IMG/VR virus record: IMGVR_UViG_3300006059_000003
Coordinates: 1 to 63,933 of that record
Strand: one strand, 5' to 3'
Length of the DNA: 63,933 nucleotides
Source of the DNA: a virus
Every line of letters begins with the position of its first letter. The first letter of the stretch is position 1. Both the position numbers and the translations under genes were made by a program. The notes under the pieces are model-generated. The model searched no databases. It had not been told where the DNA came from and was given only the letters and a program-made list of their open reading frames with translations. Below are positions 35,230-44,177 of the stretch, piece by piece.

Positions 35230-38190
35230 ATGGCTACTTTAGTCTTAGGTGTGGCAGGTGCAGTAGTTGGAGGTATTGCTACAGGAGGTTCTCCACAAGG
35301 GATAATGTTAGGTTGGTCTGTAGGAGCTACATTAGGTGGTTTTATAGATCAATCAAAGCAACACTTCTATACTTCCGATATGGGTAAACTATCAGACCTA
35401 AGAGTTACTGTAGCCTCTTATGGTTCTTTTATTACTCAGGCTTTTGGGCATGTTAGAGTTCCTACATCGCTAATATGGGGAACTGATTTTGTAGAACACG
35501 AATCAGATGTAAATAGTGGAGGAGGTTCGGGTGGTCCTAAAGTAACTACACGAACTTATGCTTATACTGTATCTTTTGCAATAGCTATTTGTAAAGGTCA
35601 AGCATCTACATCTACTATGACTATCACCAAAATCTTTGGTGATGATTTACTTATATATGATTCCTCTCTTGCTAATACAGAAACTAATATTATAGATTCT
35701 TCTTCTGTACATTCTGGAAAAGAAATTAATCCTGTTGTTGGATTTGATGGATTAAGTATTAGATGGTATTGTGGTAATGAGACACAAGATGCAGATTCGT
35801 TAATGGTAGTTTCTGCTGGTACTACAGCTTTACCTGCTGGTTCTGATAATCCTGCATTTAGAGGATTGTGTTATGCAGTATTTCAAGATTTACCACTAGC
35901 TAAATTCGGAAACAGAATTCCTAATATTAGTGTAGAACTTTCTACTCCTGATAACCTTTCGACAATAGTAAATCAGATAACAGATCAAGTTGGGATTAAT
36001 CTTTCAGGTGGTCCTTATGGTACTCTAGTAACTACTACTATAGCAGGAATAACTATAGGTGGTATGCTAATTTCCAGTAGAATAGATTGTAAAAGTGCAT
36101 TACAAGCGTTAATGGATTTTTATGATTTCGATATAGTAGAAATCGATGGAAGTGTAACTTGTATACTTCGTGGAGCAAGTACTATTGCAACACTATCTTA
36201 TGTTGATATGGGATATACTTCTGTAGGTTCTGGACCTGCACCTGAAATACAAAGACTAATAAAAACTAGACAAGATACTTCTACTCTTCCTTCCAGAGTA
36301 GACGTAGGCTACCTAAGTTCTAATATAGATTATCAGAACGCAACACAAGCGGCATTAAGGTTAAGTGCTAGACATAATAACTTTGCTTCTTTTCAGTATC
36401 CCTTAGTTCTTACAGACGATCAAGGTAGACAATTCGCAGAGCGAAAGCTGTATATTCTCTGGGTGGAAAAAGAGACATATCAGATTTCAGTATCCCCTTC
36501 TTTTGCTAATCTAGTTCCTACAGATTGCCTTATGATTCAGATTGATTCTTATGGTAATACTCAACGTGCAAGAATTACAGAACTAGAAGGAGGTTCTCTA
36601 GGAGAAATAAAACTCACTTTAGTAAAAGATGAAGATGCAGTTTATACACAAAGTATTACGGGTACTACTCCTACCGGAGGAACTACAGGAGTTCCGGTAG
36701 TAACGACTGACTTCTTTGTATGGTCTGGTACGGAACTCTCTGATACTGACAGTACCTCTCCTGGCTTCTACGTTGCCGTTTCAGGTGCCTCCGGGTGGCA
36801 AGGCGGGATAATTTACGTTTCCGTAGGTGGAGGAGCGTATACGGCGGTAGGGACGATTTCTCAAAGATCGGTTTTTGGAACTGTAAGTAATGTATTAGGG
36901 AACACTTATGTCCCTGATGGGAATGGATTTGATGTAACAAATACTTTAAATGTCATAACTAATGGAGTACTTAATTCTACAGATGAAAACTCTGTATTAA
37001 ATGGATTAGGTAATTATGGTTTACTAATGGATTACATTGGTAATAATTCTCCATTAACTTCTTATGAGATTTTTGGATTCGATACTGCTACACTAACTTC
37101 TACAAACCACTATACCTTATCAGGATTTCTTCGTTCCCAGAGAAATACTGTAGTAACTGGACACCTCTCCACAGATAGATTCGTGCAGTTAAGTTCTGCT
37201 ATCCAGAGAATTATTGTTGCAGAAAATCTAATAGGCCAGGATATTAATGTTAAGGTAGCTTCTCCATCAGTCGATCTAACTACGGTAACTGCACAGACTA
37301 TTAAAATTGCTACACCTTCTCATATTTATGCTTCTCCTGCTGATGCAACTTCTGCGGCTAATGCAACACGTACTCCCTATTGGAGAATTAGAGGATACTT
37401 AGGTGGACATAAGGGAGTCCTAGATTCTACATACTTCCTGGCAAGTAACGGTACTCCCCAAGCTAATCATCAATATACTACATTTACTGTAGTAATAAGT
37501 ACTACTGGATTAATAACAGGTTCTTATACTATTACAGTAAATGATATAACTAAAGCTAGTTCCCAAACTGCTACTATTCTAGTAACAGATACTACAGCAA
37601 ACATAAAGACAAAAATAGAAGCATTGTCTAATGTAGGAGCAGGAAATACTTCTATTACTGGAACTCCTACAAACTACACTCTAACTTTTACTGGTACTTC
37701 TATCTTTATTGACCTAATAAAGATAACTTCAAATAGTTCTGGTATTGGAGGGTTGCTGACTTCTTTTGTACAAACTTATGTAGAAGGTACACACGATAAA
37801 TTCTGGCAAGAATCATCCTTATCTCCTATAGATGTTTCATGGCGATATGAAACACCTGGAATGGGATACAACATGTATGCCAGAATTAATATAAAAAATA
37901 CGACAGGCTCTACTAAGTCGTTTAATTGGTGGATTCCAGCGTTTGATAATCACATGGTAGTAATAATTAATGGAACCACAGTATTTTCGGATGGTGTAAT
38001 AACTTCGGGAGAAACTACAGATGCTACACAAACCGGGGGTCCGATTGCAGTAACAGCAGGAACAACCTATTTGATAGAGATTTTCTACAGTAATAATCCT
38101 GCTACTTATGACCCTACAGATCAAGGAGTAGTAACATTTATTACAGATGCTTTAGCAAATGGTTTAACGTGGGTAGATGCAGGAGTTTAA
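35230..38190 (+). CDS. Tail-tip / receptor-binding protein (986 aa)
   Basis: Central tail fibre-like protein of the gp15/TipJ class: the N-terminus has Gly/Ala helices (VLGVAGAVVGGIATGG) then GKLSDLRVTVASYGSFITQAF, as in that family, and residues 285-430 resemble its phage-tail domain. Residues about 745-845 contain the same beta domain as the protein at 19712 (TANIKTKIEALSNVGAGNTS...). Bases 36690-36870 are clearly richer in GC than the rest and encode a short beta-rich insert, a sign of domain exchange. Confidence 0.8.
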   Translation: MATLVLGVAGAVVGGIATGGSPQGIMLGWSVGATLGGFIDQSKQHFYTSDMGKLSDLRVTVASYGSFITQAFGHVRVPTSLIWGTDFVEHESDVNSGGGSGGPKVTTRTYAYTVSFAIAICKGQASTSTMTITKIFGDDLLIYDSSLANTETNIIDSSSVHSGKEINPVVGFDGLSIRWYCGNETQDADSLMVVSAGTTALPAGSDNPAFRGLCYAVFQDLPLAKFGNRIPNISVELSTPDNLSTIVNQITDQVGINLSGGPYGTLVTTTIAGITIGGMLISSRIDCKSALQALMDFYDFDIVEIDGSVTCILRGASTIATLSYVDMGYTSVGSGPAPEIQRLIKTRQDTSTLPSRVDVGYLSSNIDYQNATQAALRLSARHNNFASFQYPLVLTDDQGRQFAERKLYILWVEKETYQISVSPSFANLVPTDCLMIQIDSYGNTQRARITELEGGSLGEIKLTLVKDEDAVYTQSITGTTPTGGTTGVPVVTTDFFVWSGTELSDTDSTSPGFYVAVSGASGWQGGIIYVSVGGGAYTAVGTISQRSVFGTVSNVLGNTYVPDGNGFDVTNTLNVITNGVLNSTDENSVLNGLGNYGLLMDYIGNNSPLTSYEIFGFDTATLTSTNHYTLSGFLRSQRNTVVTGHLSTDRFVQLSSAIQRIIVAENLIGQDINVKVASPSVDLTTVTAQTIKIATPSHIYASPADATSAANATRTPYWRIRGYLGGHKGVLDSTYFLASNGTPQANHQYTTFTVVISTTGLITGSYTITVNDITKASSQTATILVTDTTANIKTKIEALSNVGAGNTSITGTPTNYTLTFTGTSIFIDLIKITSNSSGIGGLLTSFVQTYVEGTHDKFWQESSLSPIDVSWRYETPGMGYNMYARINIKNTTGSTKSFNWWIPAFDNHMVVIINGTTVFSDGVITSGETTDATQTGGPIAVTAGTTYLIEIFYSNNPATYDPTDQGVVTFITDALANGLTWVDAGV

Positions 38191-38240
38191 CACAAACAAC
38201 AAATAAACTAATAAAGAAACAACAAGTAAGGTGTTAGACT

Positions 38241-38627
38241 ATGCCAGATAGTAGAGAAGAGAAAAAGTACACAGAAGCAGAAATAGGAAATGCCATAAAT
38301 CATATGGTAACAGGAGATAATACAGAAGAAAATATGTTTAATAAAACAGTAAGTGTATCAAATCTTGTTATAGCGACTTGCATGTTGATACTGGCTTTGA
38401 TGGTAGCCGCTAGTAGTATCTACAATGGGTTAGGTACAAAGCTAGATGCAGTTACTCAGAAAGCAGATATGGCAGTCACTAGAGAAGAAGCTATAACAGA
38501 TAGAGTACTTTCTCTGGAAAGGAAAGGTGAATATTACGAAACTCTTATTCAACAAAGAACTCTACAACTAAGTGACTTAAAAGAACGTTTAGTTAGAATA
38601 GAAACTAAACTAGATAAAGAAAGATGA
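38241..38627 (+). CDS. Membrane-anchored coiled-coil protein, candidate lysis accessory (128 aa)
   Basis: Charged 35-residue N-terminus, one transmembrane helix at about 39-61, then a coiled coil to the end. This is the plan of an inner-membrane spanin or of a holin-associated protein. Codons from the hairpin at 38509-38525 give LSLERKG. There is no outer-membrane partner gene nearby, so the role is uncertain. Confidence 0.5.
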   Translation: MPDSREEKKYTEAEIGNAINHMVTGDNTEENMFNKTVSVSNLVIATCMLILALMVAASSIYNGLGTKLDAVTQKADMAVTREEAITDRVLSLERKGEYYETLIQQRTLQLSDLKERLVRIETKLDKER

Positions 38628-38660
38628 AGTAGAGAGTAAGTAAGAAGGAAACAAACACTA

Positions 38661-38981
38661 ATGAAGTTCTTATCATGGACTCCCGATCAAATATCAAATC
38701 TCATTGTACAACTTACAGCATTAGTTGGTGGAGTAGCAGTAGTAATTAATGCAGTAAGAGGATTAAAGAATTCAGTACCTAACGAGACAGTACATAAAAT
38801 CATTGACAGTAACACTACTGCTAATGCCTCTAAACCTACAGTAACTACACAAACTACTCAATCGCCGGACGGTTCTCTTAATGTGAGTACTACAGAAGGA
38901 AATTCTCTTCCAGAGAAAACAACGGAACCCAGTGTTTTGGAAAGTACTGGTACTCCTATAATTGTTGCACCTAATCCGTAA
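38661..38981 (+). CDS. Small membrane protein, candidate holin (106 aa)
   Basis: One hydrophobic segment at about 12-34 (ISNLIVQLTALVGGVAVVIN), then a Ser/Thr/Pro-rich tail. Position after the tail genes and before a terminator fits a holin, but most holins have more membrane segments or a basic end. The tail contains NSLPEK, from the dispersed hairpin at 38903-38917. Confidence 0.45.
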   Translation: MKFLSWTPDQISNLIVQLTALVGGVAVVINAVRGLKNSVPNETVHKIIDSNTTANASKPTVTTQTTQSPDGSLNVSTTEGNSLPEKTTEPSVLESTGTPIIVAPNP

Positions 38982-39095
38982 AAAATTGCAACAACCTAAA
39001 TCTCTGAAAATTTTTCAAAATCAGAACAAAACAGGTTTTTGAAAATGCGCGAAAGTGCAAAAAAGCGTCATTTTGAAATTCGATTTTGCATGTTT

Positions 39096-39114
39096 TTCTC
39101 TGGAAAAGAGAGAA
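39096..39114. repeat. Dispersed hairpin with long perfect arms
   Basis: TTCTCTGGAAAAGAGAGAA lies 9 bases before the terminator that closes the virion region. Confidence 0.7.
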
Positions 39115-39122
39115 AAAATAAT

Positions 39123-39154
39123 AGTCCAACCACGTCCGGTTGGGCTTTTTTTTG
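39123..39154 (+). terminator. Terminator closing the virion gene block
   Basis: AGTCCAACC pairs with GGTTGGGCT (one G-U) and a run of T follows. Confidence 0.85.
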
Positions 39155-39213
39155 TCTAATTTCTCTGTATATCTATTAATCTGTTATACTGTATTAAGGA
39201 AATTTAGGTGACG

Positions 39214-39242
39214 AATAAAAACGGTGAAAACCGAAAGCATAT
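39214..39242 (+). repeat. 29-base origin-like repeat, left arm
   Basis: Begins AATAAAAACGGTGAAAACCG and is followed by CATATAGTAC, which also follows the related element at 63817-63850. Confidence 0.75.
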
Positions 39243-39445
39243 AGTACTCCGAACATGCAAAAAGTCGATTTCTAAGAAGTTAATCTAATTCTTACACCTT
39301 TCTCTTTATATAATATCTGATCTAATATATTAGTATAATTAGTATATTGTTGTTATACGATAACTACATATAACTATATACTATATACTATATGATATAT
39401 ATGTTAATGTTATAGCAAAAATTGTGCATTTTGCATTTTGGCATT

Positions 39446-39474
39446 ATACCGTTTCGTTTTTCACCGTTTTTATT
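39446..39474 (-). repeat. 29-base origin-like repeat, right arm
   Basis: The minus strand begins AATAAAAACGGTGAAAAACG, nearly identical to the left arm and to 181-209. Confidence 0.75.
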
Positions 39475-39523
39475 CCCGCTTAATAACAGATATGTTACTA
39501 GATATACAGCGAAATTACCCGAC

Positions 39524-39552
39524 TTGACAAGTATGTTTCAATGTGGTAGAAT
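39524..39552 (+). promoter_or_regulatory. Strong sigma-70-like promoter of the replication module
   Basis: TTGACA at 39524-39529, exactly 17 bases, TAGAAT at 39547-39552, 30 bases before the first start codon. It likely drives the genes from 39583 onward. Confidence 0.8.
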
Positions 39553-39582
39553 AGGGACAGTTCGACGAAAAAGGAATACAAC

Positions 39583-40893
39583 ATGTTAGTCAAAATGTCA
39601 AAGTCTTCTGTAGCTTCTGCAATCAATTCAAGACGATCTAAGAAGGTAACTGTAAAGACTACAGCTACAGTTAAACTAGTAGAAGATACTGTAAAAATTG
39701 TGAAGAATCCTTCGCCACGTAAGCCTGATAGTAGAATCTGCGGATATAACTTTGTAGATAAAGATATTTGCGGATTACCAGAATATCATCATGGTCCTCA
39801 CCAAACTGTAGAAAAATCAGAAGTTCCTATTAAAGTAGTTAGACGTACAGAAACTAACTGCCCTATGGTTGCAAAGTTTGATACTAAGATTGCAGGAAGT
39901 CTTACAGATATTATCTTTGCATGGTGGTTATTAGGAAATCCAGTATCTACTCCATTAGAAATATCTTTAGATATTTACTCTAAAGGATTAAAATTTGAAA
40001 ATGAGATAAACAGTTTTCCTGCTGTACATTCTCTAGTATTTCTAGGGTATATGGAGACTATAGAATGGACTGCCGCTAATCGTATTTCTCGCTGTAATAA
40101 ATACAAATTAACGAAGGAAGGTATAAAAATTGCAGAAACAATCTCGCAAAAAACGGGTACTAATCAAATTGTGGTACAAAACGAAAAAACAAATACAAAA
40201 GAATCCACAGAATCAGATTGCGATTTGTGTGAAGGAACTGGATTTAACGAAGATAATGGAGAATCCTGTAAAAAATGTAAAGGAACAGGAGTGATTAAAA
40301 CGAAGGTTAGTAATTCTCTTCCAGAGAAGGTTCGGCAACCGGAAATTGTAATGAGTACTACAATGGTTGAGTGTATTAATTGCGATGGAACAGGAGTAGC
40401 TGGAGAAACTATTTGTCCTATTTGTAAAGGGACGGGAGAGCGAGAAGGTAAGGTAGAGCCTAAGAAAATACAAGTAAAGGTTAAACCTATACTAGCTACT
40501 CCTATAGTTTATAATAAGCTAATAGATAAGGGTATCCCAAAAGATGTAGTTTATATAGGTCGTCCTTCTAAGTACGGTAATCCTTACAAATTAACTACAA
40601 ATACTTATGCAGAACGACAAACAGTAATTGAAAAGTTTCGGAAGTATGCAGAAAATAGATTACAGAAGGAACCTAATTGGTTAGACGAATTGAAAGGAAA
40701 GAGTGTGGTTTGTTTTTGCGCTCCTAAATTGTGTCATGGTGATGTACTTATAGAACTTGCAAATAAAGAACAGAAGGTAATACAGTTATCTAAAGAACCT
40801 ATAGATTGTAAGTATTGTAAGGGAACTGGAATGTCTACAATAACTACAGATGGAATGTGCCGACGATGTAAAGGAACAGGTGAAAGTAAATGA
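39583..40893 (+). CDS. Multidomain zinc-finger and DUF4326 protein (436 aa)
   Basis: Domains in order: a basic N-terminus; a small Cys/His zinc site (CGYNFVDKDICGLPEYHHGP); a winged-helix-like region near 95-190; two DnaJ-type CxxCxGxG pairs (CDLCEGTG, CKKCKGTG, CINCDGTG, CPICKGTG); DUF4326 at about 318-395 (VYIGRPSKYGNPY, CFCAPKLCHGD); and one more CxxCxGxG pair at the end. NSLPEK sits between domains, from the hairpin at 40314-40328. DUF4326 is linked to nucleotide or DNA-processing loci, but its reaction is not established. First gene of the replication module. Confidence 0.75.
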   Translation: MLVKMSKSSVASAINSRRSKKVTVKTTATVKLVEDTVKIVKNPSPRKPDSRICGYNFVDKDICGLPEYHHGPHQTVEKSEVPIKVVRRTETNCPMVAKFDTKIAGSLTDIIFAWWLLGNPVSTPLEISLDIYSKGLKFENEINSFPAVHSLVFLGYMETIEWTAANRISRCNKYKLTKEGIKIAETISQKTGTNQIVVQNEKTNTKESTESDCDLCEGTGFNEDNGESCKKCKGTGVIKTKVSNSLPEKVRQPEIVMSTTMVECINCDGTGVAGETICPICKGTGEREGKVEPKKIQVKVKPILATPIVYNKLIDKGIPKDVVYIGRPSKYGNPYKLTTNTYAERQTVIEKFRKYAENRLQKEPNWLDELKGKSVVCFCAPKLCHGDVLIELANKEQKVIQLSKEPIDCKYCKGTGMSTITTDGMCRRCKGTGESK

Positions 40894-41048
40894 AATTTAA
40901 ATATAAAGTAGTAACTATAGTTTTAGAGGATTTTAAATCACAAGAAGGAGTAAACATTCTTAATAAGTATGGAGAATTGGGTTGGCGTGTAGTATCTACT
41001 GTACTACATAATGATTTAGTAGAAGTATTATTTTCTAAAGAAAAGTAG
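40890..41048 (+). CDS. DUF4177-like protein (52 aa)
   Basis: The ATG overlaps the preceding stop. NILNKYGELGWRVVSTVLHN matches the LNxxGxxGWxxV core of DUF4177, a small alpha/beta family of unknown function often found in phages. Confidence 0.7.
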   Translation: MKFKYKVVTIVLEDFKSQEGVNILNKYGELGWRVVSTVLHNDLVEVLFSKEK

Positions 41049-41067
41049 AAACTAAATAAAATCCATT

Positions 41068-41103
41068 AAGACTGATGCTTTTTAAGTGTCGGTCTTTTTC
41101 TTG
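41068..41103 (+). terminator. Probable terminator
   Basis: AAGACTGAT... pairs with GTGTCGGTCTT (with G-U pairs), followed by TTTCTT. It contains a GTG in frame with the next gene, which therefore more likely starts at 41131. Confidence 0.6.
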
Positions 41104-41130
41104 CGTCAAAGAATACAAAATCAGGTTATA

Positions 41131-42564
41131 ATGAAGTTAGTAAAAGTTAAATATAAAAAATACAGAACACTAATGAAACATCAACAAGATTTCATTAGTT
41201 GGGGATTAGAAAAAACCCATGTACCTAATCTAATGGATTTAAGGTTAGGAAAAACATTAAGTACTATTCGATTGATAAAGGAATGGACAGATGCAGAAAC
41301 TAATAATAATCCTGAGAACAGCACTTTTCCTGTACTTATTGTTGCGCCTTCTGCTGTACTAGAGACTTGGGAAAAAGAACTACGGTTAGAGTATGAGCAA
41401 TATGTAATCCTTCAAGGTAAAACATTTGATAGACGATCTACTCTAGCAGTTAAAGAGGGGTTCGGAATCTCTGGAAGAAGATGGATACTGATAAACTACG
41501 AATCACTTTTGTACACTCCCGGTATAGCTTTCCTTCCATGGTTTAGTGTAGTAAGTGATGAAAGCGTAATTATTAAAAATCCTAAATCCAAAATCTCTCA
41601 ACTATTTACTAAAGGATTTCATGAAGTTAAACATAGAGTAATACTTACTGGACTTATATCACCCGAAGGAGAGTTAGATATTTTCCAGCAAATGTATTTT
41701 CTATATAGAGAATTCATGGGTTGCACTAATTACTACGAATACAGAGCAAAATACTTTCGTTTACAATGGGATGGTTGGGCATGTAAACCGTCGGCAAAAC
41801 TACAGATTGAAAATGCCGTCCATGCCACTTCTTTTGCCCTCACACGAACGCAAGCAGGTATAGGCAATAAAAAGGTCCGGCAGGTACGAAAAGTCTCTCT
41901 CACGACCGAACAACAGAAAATCTATGACCGTATAGAAAAGGACTTTGTTTCAGAAGTAAAAGGACTAGAAGTAGAAACTGACCATGCTACTACTAAGTCT
42001 ATATGGTTAGCAAGAATTACAGGAGGTTGTGATACAGAAGGTACTTTCAAATGGAATCCTAAACTACAAGAATTACTGTATCTTCTTAAATACGAACTAA
42101 GTAAAGAACCTGTAGTAGTATGGTGTAGGTTTGATACAGAAATAAAAATGATAGCAGATACTTTACTAAAGAAGAAGATACCCTGCACTACTTTAACAGG
42201 TGAAGATACTAGAGAAACTAAAAAGAAGAAACAGGAATGGTTTAGAACTTGTTCTGTTCCAGGGAGAGTAATTATCTGCCAGGAAATGAAAGTCGCCGAA
42301 TTCGGAGTCAACATGTCTGCATCTTCTACAGCAGTTTACTATTCCTTTGTGTATTCTGGAAATACTATAGCACAAACAGAAGATCGTATAGAAGACCCTA
42401 TGAAGAAACAACCTTTATTATACATCTACCTTGTAGCAGAAGGAACTGTAGATGAAGATGTTGTAGAAACTATACGAGATAAAGTAAGATCGGCGAAACA
42501 GTTTATGGCAGGATTTAATTCAAGATTTAGAAAAAGGATTATGGAAAAATATGCAACAAAATAA
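41131..42564 (+). CDS. SNF2/DEAD-like helicase (477 aa)
   Basis: Superfamily 2 ATPase for DNA remodelling. Motif I is MDLRLGKT (35-42), motif Ia PVLIVAPSAVLETWEKEL, motif II SDES near the centre, a TGL motif III, and the second lobe shows VVWCRFDTEIKMI, MKVAEFGVNMS and QTEDRIED as the motif VI equivalent, where the arginine finger pattern differs slightly (RIED). The ATG at 41131 is preferred over the upstream GTG inside a terminator. Overlaps the next gene by 14 bases. Confidence 0.85.
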   Translation: MKLVKVKYKKYRTLMKHQQDFISWGLEKTHVPNLMDLRLGKTLSTIRLIKEWTDAETNNNPENSTFPVLIVAPSAVLETWEKELRLEYEQYVILQGKTFDRRSTLAVKEGFGISGRRWILINYESLLYTPGIAFLPWFSVVSDESVIIKNPKSKISQLFTKGFHEVKHRVILTGLISPEGELDIFQQMYFLYREFMGCTNYYEYRAKYFRLQWDGWACKPSAKLQIENAVHATSFALTRTQAGIGNKKVRQVRKVSLTTEQQKIYDRIEKDFVSEVKGLEVETDHATTKSIWLARITGGCDTEGTFKWNPKLQELLYLLKYELSKEPVVVWCRFDTEIKMIADTLLKKKIPCTTLTGEDTRETKKKKQEWFRTCSVPGRVIICQEMKVAEFGVNMSASSTAVYYSFVYSGNTIAQTEDRIEDPMKKQPLLYIYLVAEGTVDEDVVETIRDKVRSAKQFMAGFNSRFRKRIMEKYATK

Positions 42565-43207
42565 ACCTAAAATGTTCATCTGTTTAGACCCAGGACTTAG
42601 TAGATTTCCTGGTGGTACTGGTTGGGCATTGTTTAATTCAATTTCTACTCATATAGTTCCAGTAGAAACTGGACTAATAACAACCAGAGTCGTCAAACTT
42701 TCCTGGGAAGAAAGAGTATCAGAGATTTGTAAAAGAGTACACCATGATTTAGTTCCTAAACTAAGATGGTGTGGAGTAGTGCATGGTAAAGTGTATATAG
42801 AACTTCCTACACTATTCCTATCAGCTAAAGGAATGACTTGTGCTTCTGGTAAGAATGGTGGAGATTCTGACCTTGTTAAACTAGCTTTTCTTGTAGGTAG
42901 TTTATCTGAAATATTTAGAGAATTCGATATACCTGTACAACTTATTCGTGTGAACGATTGGAAAGTTCAACTAAATGATAAACAAGTAGAAGATCGTGTA
43001 GAAAATAGATTAGGTGTTCTAAAAGGGCAGTTACCTTATTCTATTCACGAAACTTGTGCAGTTGCTATGGGTCTGTGGGTCAAAGGAAGTTTCAAAGCTA
43101 ATGAAGGAAGAATACAAAATACAGGAACAAGAGCAACCAAAGGTAAAGAAATCACAGAAATCTTCAATACCATTACAAATGTTAGAACTAGAAAAAGAGT
43201 GGAGTAA
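42551..43207 (+). CDS. RuvC-like nuclease (218 aa)
   Basis: RNase H-fold resolvase-type protein. LDPGLS (Asp13), YIELP (Glu84) and the HETCAVAMGLW helix near the C-terminus correspond to the usual acidic residues; the last DA pair is replaced by HETCA, so the metal site is unusual. It probably cuts branched DNA before packaging. AAAAGGA lies upstream. Confidence 0.7.
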   Translation: MQQNKPKMFICLDPGLSRFPGGTGWALFNSISTHIVPVETGLITTRVVKLSWEERVSEICKRVHHDLVPKLRWCGVVHGKVYIELPTLFLSAKGMTCASGKNGGDSDLVKLAFLVGSLSEIFREFDIPVQLIRVNDWKVQLNDKQVEDRVENRLGVLKGQLPYSIHETCAVAMGLWVKGSFKANEGRIQNTGTRATKGKEITEIFNTITNVRTRKRVE

Positions 43208-43928
43208 ATGTACTAAGTGTAGAGGTATAGGAGCTAATGCAAGAAATCATGTTTTCTACGATAGATTATCATTTTCTTTTGATGAATCATTTGAAATAGA
43301 TACTTTCAAAAAGAGAACAAGAAAAATTAGTGCTGAAACTAGAAAATTATTCTACACTAATTTAATGTATAAACCTGTAGATATTCTATTTATAGGAGAA
43401 GGTCCAGGTTTAATTGAAGATGTTAAAGGACTACCATTCGTAGGAAGTTCAGGACAATTACTCCGTCAATCACTATTAGATGCTAATGTTAAGTGTCCTG
43501 AGTGTGATGACGATGGATTGACAAACGACTGTAGTACCTGTCAAGGGGAAGGGATTATTAAGATAGGATTTATTAATCTTCTAATGTGTCGTCCTTATGA
43601 GAAGAACCCTAAAGGTACAGGAAATAGACCACCAACACAAAGAGAAGTAATTAATTGTTTTCCTAGATTAATTACGCAAATAAAACTTCTCAATCCTGCT
43701 ATGATTATTGCTTTAGGTCAAGAAGCATCAAAAATTATACCACTACTATCTGACTTACTAAATGCAGACGGATACCAGATTATGACAAGCACTTGTGTTC
43801 ATCCTTCTGCAATTCTTAGAAGAGACTCACAAAAAGAAGATATAGATTACTACACTGCACACTTTAAGAAACTATACAATATTTTCTGGACTATGAGAAA
43901 GAAAGGTTACTACAATGGCGATTCCTGA
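43101..43928 (+). CDS. Uracil-DNA glycosylase, family 4-like, with extra zinc ribbon (275 aa)
   Basis: Removes uracil from DNA. GEGPGLIEDVKGLPFVGSSG is the family signature, followed by FINLLMCRP, NRPPTQRE and HPSAILR. Four cysteines expected for the 4Fe-4S cluster are present (CTKC, CRP, NCF). An insert CPECDDDGLTNDCSTCQGEG adds a DnaJ-like zinc ribbon that typical members lack. The start at 43101 has AAAGGAAG 11 bases upstream; 43179 is possible. It overlaps the RuvC-like gene by about 107 bases. Confidence 0.8.
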   Translation: MKEEYKIQEQEQPKVKKSQKSSIPLQMLELEKEWSKCTKCRGIGANARNHVFYDRLSFSFDESFEIDTFKKRTRKISAETRKLFYTNLMYKPVDILFIGEGPGLIEDVKGLPFVGSSGQLLRQSLLDANVKCPECDDDGLTNDCSTCQGEGIIKIGFINLLMCRPYEKNPKGTGNRPPTQREVINCFPRLITQIKLLNPAMIIALGQEASKIIPLLSDLLNADGYQIMTSTCVHPSAILRRDSQKEDIDYYTAHFKKLYNIFWTMRKKGYYNGDS

Positions 43929-44172
43929 AGAAATTAGACCTAGAATGGTAGTTACTGAGATAAAAGTTTCCTTTCTGAAAGATACAGAGGAAATTGGTAT
44001 AGAAGTTTCCTATGAAGACCAAAAAATATACATCTCTTTTGAATTATGGGAACTTATTAGAGAATTCTACTTTAATAGTGTACCAAAACAACAACTAATT
44101 ACAAATATAGAGAATGTATACGGTACAGATAAACAAATAGAAGACTTTGAAAGAAGTCAGAAATTAAGGTGA
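43915..44172 (+). CDS. Hypothetical protein (85 aa)
   Basis: Alpha/beta product (VVTEIKVSFLKDTEEIGIEV...ELWELIREFY) that overlaps the glycosylase gene by 14 bases. No family is recognised. Confidence 0.65.
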   Translation: MAIPEEIRPRMVVTEIKVSFLKDTEEIGIEVSYEDQKIYISFELWELIREFYFNSVPKQQLITNIENVYGTDKQIEDFERSQKLR

Positions 44173-44177
44173 TAATT

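Larger units (their letters stand above)
39155..39520. other. Origin-like AT-rich block with inverted repeats
   Basis: No gene is present. Two 29-base repeats face each other at 39214-39242 and 39446-39474 around about 200 bases of A/T-rich, TATA-repeat DNA. The same arrangement is formed by the joined ends of the window. It lies between the virion and replication modules, so a replication origin, a partition site or a recombination site are the likely choices. Confidence 0.6.

Noticed and set aside
41086-41130. GTG start for the helicase
   Set aside because: It lies in a terminator stem; the ATG at 41131 fits the helicase N-terminus.
42551-43207. RuvC-like gene as the nuclease partner of the RNA candidate at 45.8 kb
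   Set aside because: It has only a resolvase-size RNase H fold, without the HNH or bridge regions expected of IscB or TnpB.
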